Positions 57,340 through 64,000 of a stretch of 64,000 bases of DNA are shown here, piece by piece. Position numbers and translations under genes: made by a program. Every line of letters starts with the position of its first letter. Positions within the stretch are counted from its first letter, which is position 1. The notes beneath the pieces are model-generated. The model made no database searches, had not been told where the DNA came from, and worked only from the letters and a program-made list of their open reading frames with translations. This stretch comes from Metellina segmentata (Eukaryota > Arthropoda > Arachnida > Araneae > Tetragnathidae). Location: NCBI GenBank assembly GCA_947359465.1, contig OX375883.1, positions 91,258,911 to 91,322,910 of the forward strand, given 5' to 3'.

Positions 57340-57980
57340 ATGGAAAACCCCAACTCAACTTCTCCTTCAGTGGAGCAAATATGTAACAAAAAAATGAAAA
57401 TAATTTACTGCCCAATTAGACCTTTCACACCTAACACAGTTCGTTGTTTTAAATGTCAGAGATTCGGCCACTCTTTCCTTGCTTGTTGTGACAAAGAAAC
57501 CTGTGCCAAATGCTGAAGTATAGAACACAAGACCGATGTCTGTACGTCATCCTCCCTTTAATGTATGAACTGCAAAGGTGACAATCCAGCTTACGCCAAG
57601 TCTTGCCATAAGTTTCAAACTGAAAAAGAAATCCAAACAATTGAAATGCAACAAACATTTCATTTCCGGAGGCCCAAAAAATTGTTAATGATCGCACCCC
57701 GAAACCTGGAATATCTTTCTCTTCAACAGCTAAAAAAAAACCTTCAAGACTAACGGAACTCAAACCGATGTAACTATCTTTAAGCCCTCTGACCACCATA
57801 AAACTTCAATGAACCAACCTATAACGCCTTCTTTTTCTAAAGCATCAGCTACAACCTCATCAAATACTAAAAAGATAAACCAACGAAATCGATCATAAAT
57901 ACTTCCTTAAAAAGAACCATATCATATGAACAAAATAATATTAAAATAGCAAAAAGTTCTTCTCAAACCTCTCTTCTGCC
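57340..57980 (+). pseudogene. Jockey ORF1 (Gag-like) with CCHC knuckles
   Basis: ATG at 57340 (MENPNSTSPSVEQIC). About 40 residues later three zinc-knuckle-like motifs follow: CFKCQRFGHSFLAC, CAKC then a stop, and after a frame-preserving gap CMNCKGDNPAYAKSC with the usual KE..I helix after it. In-frame stops occur at ~57514 and ~57559. Known role: RNA-binding protein of the retrotransposon particle. Confidence 0.82.
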
Positions 57981-58230
57981 TGGACCGGGATCTAACTGCA
58001 TTGGGCCAGCCCAACCAATGGGCCAGTTACAGCCTGATGTTTCATCCAGAAACGGAATAACTGGTCCTTCTACCAATGACCTTATAAATCTATATAACAC
58101 CGAAAGTGATATCTCCTCTGTCGATGGTGAGGACTTGGAGACTTCCCCACCCAAGTCCAATAAGGTCAGATCTTGTGCTAGGACGAGAAAACACAAGTAG
58201 TTTTTTCTTTTCTTTTATACATTATTTTTA

Positions 58231-60669
58231 TGGCTTCCTTTCTACCCTGGAACTGCCGGGGTTTTCGTCAAAATATTGATGATTAAGACATCATTAACAA
58301 ACACAAGCCAGCTGCAATCTCCCTACAAGAGACCTATTTAAGAAAAAATGACACCACCAACATTCGTTATTTCACTATATTTAGAAAAGATTACGATGAT
58401 GGCCAAAGAGCATGTGGAGGTGTTGCATTGCTTACCTCCCATGACTTACCAGTCACTCAAATTAACCTGAAAACAAATATCCAAGCTGTTGCTGTAAGAC
58501 TTCATGTCCATAATTTAATAGCAATATGCAATTTATACCTACCTCCTAACACCCATATCGCCCCTTTTGAATTAAATAATTTGATGGATCAACTTCTACA
58601 ACCATTCATCATACTTGGTGACCTAAATGGCCATCATATTATCTGAGGAAGTTCAGACATTAATCATAGAGGCAAACAAATTGAAAAAATAATAACAGAC
58701 AATGATTTATGTATTATAAATAACGGCCAACCAACTTACTTTCACTCACCTTCACTTACTTACCATTCAATAGATCTGGCCTTCGATTTTACCATTTTGG
58801 ACTTTTTCTGTAGATCCTTACCTTTACAATAGTGACCATTATCCTATAAAACTAAAATATGCAGGCCAATTCTAACCCAACTCTGTCAGCAATACCAACT
58901 ATATTTTTGAAACTGCCAACTGGCCACTCTTTATTAGCCCTGCAGATATTTCTAACACGGTAGAAATTGGTGACATCGATGAAGTAACTTTTGAAATAAC
59001 AGACATAATTATAGCAAGCGCTGACGCTTCCATTAAAAATGTCCGAAATATGCCTAAAAAACAAAAGAAACCTTGGTGGAATGAGGAATGTATCGTTGCT
59101 TATCGGAAACAGAGGAAAGCCTCGAATATCTTCAATAGACATCCAACAAGAGAGAACTTTATTATTTATAAATAGTAGAAATAGTAAGACCACAAGTAAA
59201 CAATTATGGAACAAGATTAAAATAATTTCCGGTGTTTACCCCAATAGACAAATCCCGATTCTAGAATACAGTAACCAAATACAATCATCACCCAAAGATA
59301 TAGCAAACGCAATTGCTACATGCCTTTCCGAAATATCCAGCTCCAATAACTTCACTGAAAGTTAAAAAAAATTAAAGTTGGATCTGAGAAGAATAAAGTT
59401 AATTTTTCTTCAAACCGTATATTATCTTATAATTGTGATTTTACTTTTTCCGAATTGACAAAGGCTGTATCCTTAGTTCACAGATCAACTCCTGGTCCAG
59501 ATAATATTAGTTACAATATGCTCAAACATCTTTCAAATAGTTCTCTAAATCATCTGAAATTTTACAACAGCATTTAGACCGAGCACACTTTTCTGCAATC
59601 ATGGAGGTATGCTAATATAATTCCCATACTGAAAACGAATAAAGACCCCAAGAACCCTTCGAACTACCGTCCAATAGCCCTGACAAGCTGCTTATGCAAA
59701 ATTGTAGAACAAATGGTCAACGCGAGGTTAATTTATATTTTAGAAAAAGATAAATGTCTCTCTCCGCTTCAAAATGGTTTCAGAAAAAATAGATAGACTA
59801 TTGACAATCTAGTCGTTCTCGAGACCGAAATAGGAAATGCATTTTACAAAATAAACATCTCGTCTCGATTTGTTTCGATACCGATAGAACATGGATGAAA
59901 GGAATTTTAAAGGACATTTTTTATAATGATATAAAAGAAATTTTGTGATTTTTATACAAAATTTTTTGAAAAAAGACATTTTAAAGTAAGAATTGGATTG
60001 ACTTTCTCAGATGTTTTTATTCAAGAGGAGGGAATACCACAAGGCAGTGTTGAAATCGTAACTTTATTTAAAAAATTAATAATTTTGGTTTCTCAATTGC
60101 CTCCATCAGTTAAGCGTCTTATTTACGTTGACGATCTGCAAATTTCATGCGCATCAAAAGACATTCGTTTAATAGAAAGACAACTTCAACAGGCCGTTAA
60201 CAAAATCACTAATTGGACAAACGAAAATTGTTTCAGTTTTTCACCTTCAAAAACTGCATGTGTTCATTTTTTTTGCAGAAAACGAAATCTTCACCTTGAC
60301 CCTGAAATGTTCTTCAAAGAAATTTTAATCAATGTTGTGGACAGTATGAAATTTTTAGGGATAACATTTGACAAGAAGTTGACTTTTCAACGGCATATTT
60401 TAAATCTACGCAAACGTTGCGAAAAGGCTCTAAATATATTACGAGTTTCATCAAAATTATCATGGTTAATATCTTGTCTTTTAAAAATTTACAGAGCTTT
60501 AACACGATCTAAATTAGATTACGGCTGCGTGGTGCATGGCTCAGCAAGAATATCTGCACTTCAAACTCTGAACACTATTAACCACACAACTTTACGTTTA
60601 TGTTCTGGTGCCTTTAGGAATTCACCCGTAAGCAGCTTGTATGTAGACTCTTTTGAACCTTCCCTGGAT
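58231..60669 (+). pseudogene. Jockey ORF2: endonuclease and reverse transcriptase, broken
   Basis: Endonuclease of the exonuclease-endonuclease-phosphatase fold: WNCRGFRQN (58240), ISLQETYL (58315), GGVALLTSHD (58418), AICNLYLPP (58525), ILGDLNGHH (58610) and S.DLAF (58770). RT: TPGPDNISYNMLKHL (59490), WRYANIIPILK..KDPKNPSNYRPIALTS (59600-59690), EEGIPQGSV (60025), IYVDDLQI (60122) and SMKFLGITFDKKLTF (60345). The 59998-60669 part is one open frame; the parts before it hold stops and shifts, and the palm region around 59810-59990 is the most damaged. The C-terminus continues after the inserted transposon. Confidence 0.9.
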
Positions 60670-60673
60670 TTAA

Positions 60674-63600
60674 GGCTACAGTGGACACTTAAAATGTCAA
60701 AAATTTACGAAATTGCAGAATTTTTTTTTATAGTTTATTTTGTTATTTTATATACTCTTCCATCAAACACAAAAAAAAAATTCCGATTTTATGCTTTTTT
60801 TGCTGAGTTATGGGGTAGTTTCGTTTTCCTCCGCCATGGCTACGCCCCTTTGTTTACGTTTTGCAGCCACATAAACACAGCTGTCAAGTCAGCGAAAATA
60901 TGGATTATTTTCTTTTCTCTTCTCAAAGCCTTACAATTATTCAGAACAGTTTATAATTTATCAAATTTGAAATGGCAACAGTAAATTTTAACTGTATCTG
61001 TGACTGAAACCGCATATCATTATTTGTATACAAACTTACAAAGCGTTTTTTTCCCATGTGCATATAAGCAGTAGCAATCATTTTCAAAAGCTGTTGTTAT
61101 CATTTTGTTGCTATGGATCTTGTTTCAAAGAGATGGAGGAAGCCAAAAGGCCGACCCAGCAAGAGAAGGAAAGCAAATGCAGAAAATAGCCAGAAACGCT
61201 ATGCAAAATCAGAATGTTCTGCTAACATTGTTGAAAGGCAGGAACCAGCTCCCCAGCCTGAAGCCAACTACATAATCACTCACAAAACTGTGTTTGATGA
61301 ATTGTTGGAGAAAGTTCCCTGCAAAAGCTGTAAACAATGTTCACTTGTTGTGCATCAACACCATTCTTTGGGATATTCGGTCAAGCTGGAGCTCTTGTGT
61401 GGTACATGCGATGAGAGCTATGGTACTGTGTTTTCAAGTCCTCAAGAAGAACCAAAAAGCTCTCATGACATCAATGGCAAGTTGGTGAGTGCCTTCTTGT
61501 CCATAGGAAGAGGCCATGCTGCCTTAGAAACTTTTTCTTCTATATTAAATATGCCTGTTATGGACAAAAAAACCTTTTCTAAATGTATGCTGAACTTGTC
61601 TATTAAAAATCAAGACGTCAAACGACGAATGCTGCAAGTGTCCCGTGAAGCTGCTAGAGCAGCTCATATCAAAATGGATGGCGCACTTAGTACTAGTGTC
61701 GTAATAGATGTCAGTGTTTCTTACGACGGTACGTGACAGAAGCGAGGGCATACTTCAAAGCTTGGATTAGGTATTGTCATTGACATAATAAGTGGCATTG
61801 TCCTCGACTTTGAAGTACTATCCAAGTACTGTCGCAATTGTGTGATGACTGCCAAGGAACTGGGAATGGGTACTCCTGAATTTTGCATTTGGAAAGAAGG
61901 GCATGTTGAAGAATGCGAAAAGAACTTCGATGGATCAAGCGGAGCTATGGAAATGCATGCTGCCCTAAATATGTGGAGGAGGTCTGTGAGCGATTGCAGT
62001 ATGCGATACGTGTCGGTATTGAGTGATGGGGACTCGAAGACTTTTCAGTTCTTGAATCAGAATCAAGTCTATGGGCCTGATCTTGAAATTCAAAAGGAAG
62101 AGTGCCTGAACCATGTAGCAAAAAGGTTGGGCACATCCTTAAGAAATAAAGTCAAAGAATGGCGCATGAAAAAAGTGACGCTCGGTGGTAAAAAGAAAGG
62201 CAGCTTGACTGAAAAAAATATAGTTAAGCTGCAAAACTTTTATCGCAAAGCAATAAGAGACAATGTGCCTGACACACAAAAAATGAAGTCTGCTATATAT
62301 GCTAGTTTGTTGCATTGCTCATCTAATGACAGAAAGCCACAGCATACCAAGTGTCCTGATGGGGAAACATCATGGTGTTTCTACCGAAGGGCGATTGCCA
62401 AAGGGGAAATGCCAGAATCTCACGCTGCAATGAAGACCCACCTGACGCCACAGGTTGTGGAAAAGATTATGCCAGTTTATCAGCGACTAGCATCTGATGC
62501 TATTTTAGACAGATGTGTTGCTGGTAAGACACAGAACATCAACGAAAGCATTCATAGCTGCATTTGGAGGAAATGTCCCAAGGAAGTGTTCGTTTCACGA
62601 AGAAGGCTGGAGTTAGCAGTAACTGATGCTATTCAAAAACATAACTTGGGATATGTGAAAGCTCTTGAATCGGAGGATAATCCCTCTTTAGATTCAAGTT
62701 TTTCTCTGATTATTGCCAAAAGACGGGACCACAGGCGTAAAACGCAGAAAAATGCTGTGGTAAAAAAAAAAAATCGGTAAAACCGGATGCAGCATATTGT
62801 GCTGGAGCATTTTAATTTTGGTTACATCAATCAAATTATATTAATTTTTTTGAGAATTACTTTTGTTTTACTTTTTATACATTTTTTATCGTGTATTATA
62901 ACATACATACATCTTGTATTACAACATACGCACATCTTGTATTACAACACTACTCTACAATTATGACATACATGTTTTTCAATTCAATAGCAGTACTGTA
63001 AAATTTTATCATCTTCTTCTATCCTATATTAGTGTTTCATTAAATTTAATTTGTGTTCTTGGTTTCTTGTAGTTATTTACTAAGAAAGTTAAAGACTTTC
63101 AATTTACGTAAAGTTTTTTACCATCCATATGCGTTATGTGAATTACAATTATGTGCTTAAAAACTGCATTATAAAGAATGCATGAACTATATTTGTGTTA
63201 TGCTAGAGTTCTAGAGCTAAATATATTCCTAAAAATTATTTATACTCTTTTGAAATGAAAAAAGTTGTTTTTCTTCAAATCAAAAAATTGCTTCGAACTA
63301 AAATTTCAAAATGCTCCGGACGTCTCAATTTTCATCCTATAACTACAAGACTCTCCATATTTTCTCCTGTTATAAGTATTAAAAGATTTTGGGATGCACA
63401 TATATAATAATAATTGTGTGAAGAGAAAAACTTAACTTTTTAACTAAAAATGTCATTTTTTTTCTTAAAAATTCCTTTTAAGAGCACATTTTTATTTATT
63501 ACTAATAAACTATCATATTAAACATGACATTGCTTCCCAAAATTTTTTAAATAGTGTCTTAAGATAAGAAATCAAAAAAAAATCAAAGATATTGAAAAAA

Positions 63601-63788
63601 TTGGAACGCTTGGAGCATTTTGAACTTTTGTTAAATTTTTTTTTTAATTTCAAATATTTTAAAAATTAATAAATTTTTTTACACCAAATTTTTTTTCAGG
63701 TTTAGTTTGACAATATATATTATCAGACAAAATTTTCAGCTTTTTTATTTAAAATTAAGAAAAAATATTTTTAGTGTCCACTGTAGCC
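60674..63788 (+). mobile_element. TTAA-inserting transposon with Mutator-domain transposase (Kolobok-like), complete
   Basis: 3115 bp flanked by TTAA (60670-60673 and 63789-63792), with inverted ends GGCTACAGTGGACACT read inward from both sides. Encodes one transposase (61113-62780) between ~440 bp of 5' and ~1 kb of AT-rich 3' DNA. The reading frame of the Jockey RT is restored exactly when the element and one TTAA are left out, so both borders are certain. TTAA duplication is known for piggyBac and Kolobok; the transposase is not piggyBac, so Kolobok is preferred. Confidence 0.9.
61113..62780 (+). pseudogene. Mutator-domain (PF20700-like) transposase with one nonsense codon
   Basis: ATG 61113 to stop 62780, 556 codons, in one frame with a single internal TGA at 61734-61736. 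Basic N-terminus (KRWRKPKGRPSKRRK), zinc-ribbon-like CKSCKQC...CGTC (~70-105), FLSIGRGHAALETF (~130). The catalytic core has SYDGT (first Asp, just before the stop, where the family has Trp), VLSDGDSKTFQFL (~310) and NINESIHSCIWRKCPK (~475, likely catalytic Glu), with CPDGETSWCFYRR before it. TGG to TGA would be a single-base change. The rest shows no damage, so decay is recent or this is a rare null copy. Confidence 0.88.
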
Positions 63789-63792
63789 TTAA

Positions 63793-64000
63793 GGCGACAG
63801 TTGTTGTCCCTGGAATATTATTTTAGAATTATCTCAACCCTTCAACACCTTGCATACCATGGGTGTTGAGGTATGACATTCATCCATGTTTAAAATGCCT
63901 TTATTAAACTAAAACATCATTCATCCCTGCTGGATGTGATGATATACTATGTATATAGTATAATATCTAAACTAGGCCACTACGTGGCCAAAACGGCGTT
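63793..64000 (+). pseudogene. Jockey RT C-terminus and 3' tail after the inserted transposon (copy 2, cut by window edge)
   Basis: Continues the RT frame (RRQLLSLEYYFRI) across the TTAA and ends after HLAYHGC. The tail up to the window edge is the same as 366-570 apart from a few bases. Runs out of the window. Confidence 0.85.

Larger units (their letters stand above)
56831..60669 (+). mobile_element. Jockey-type non-LTR retrotransposon, split by a TTAA transposon
   Basis: Order: 5' UTR (to ~57339), ORF1 with zinc knuckles, ORF2 with endonuclease and reverse transcriptase. It is interrupted at the TTAA 60670-60673, and the rest of RT continues at 63793. The 5' border is approximate. Numerous stops and frameshifts show that it was inactive. 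The interruption is within the codons of DLRRQLLSL, whose two halves read correctly across the inserted element. Confidence 0.9.

Noticed and set aside
56966..57389. Minus-strand ORFs in the 5' part of the Jockey element
   Set aside because: They are antisense to the Jockey 5' UTR and ORF1 start, with no family match.
60715..60984. Extended C-terminus of the Jockey RT (hydrophobic, Phe-rich)
   Set aside because: The RT frame runs by chance into the 5' end of the TTAA transposon; the true C-terminus is at 63793.

Overview
This is an AT-rich, intron-containing animal genomic window, and it looks like an arthropod. A spider or other arachnid is my best guess, from the mix of Jockey, BEL/Pao, piggyBac, mariner, Helitron and tRNA-SINE copies; no sequence feature proves the order. 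Nothing bacterial is present. One plausible host gene is seen: a TGF-beta/activin-type ligand on the minus strand, with a signal-peptide exon at 18867-19119 and a cystine-knot exon at 2710-3269. A decayed C2H2 zinc-finger gene lies at 53.3-55.7 kb. Almost everything else is mobile or tandemly repeated DNA.

Layout. 0-0.7 kb: the 3' end of a TTAA-inserting DNA transposon lodged in a Jockey retrotransposon; the same composite recurs at 63.43-64.0 kb. 0.7-2.1 kb: Helitron-like ends. 2.7-19.1 kb: the TGF-beta gene, whose ~15.6 kb intron holds an 84-bp minisatellite (3.4-4.7 kb), a piggyBac with exact TTAA ends (5481-7645), a SINE cluster (8.4-9.0 kb), one arm of the TIR element discussed below (9778), a Ty3/Gypsy element with apparently identical LTRs (10726-16304) and a Helitron (17026-18578). 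19.5-22.2 kb: a mariner-type relic whose transposase segment has become an 18-copy, 106-bp satellite. 23.9-25.2 and 52.0-53.3 kb: two copies of a DD41D mariner. 28 kb: non-LTR RT/RNase H fragment. 30.3 kb: TTAA MITE. 32.1 kb: pogo-like MITE. 32.8 kb: hAT relic.

34.2-44.4 kb is a nest of insertions whose order can be read from target-site duplications (TSDs). A Kolobok/Mutator-domain transposon (from 34208) was interrupted by a BEL/Pao element (34811-42130, TSD ACATC). That element's leader was in turn interrupted by a 1.3-kb TIR element (40281-41598, TSD GAATCAAA). The TIR element carries a CRESS-DNA-virus-like Rep nuclease fragment and a tRNA-Asp-derived SINE (its own 13-bp TSD). Next to it a DUF7869-type transposon gene is split by a solo LTR (43274-44062, TSD GGTAC). 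48.8-51.1 kb is a 181-bp satellite. 56.8-64 kb is a Jockey element split by a 3.1-kb TTAA transposon (60674-63788) whose transposase has one nonsense codon.

Most unusual findings: the Rep gene fragment inside a TIR-bounded, TSD-flanked element; the satellite born from a transposase, with higher-order repeats; the TGF-beta ligand lacking the usual inter-subunit cysteine; and the same nested composite at both window ends, 63.43 kb apart.
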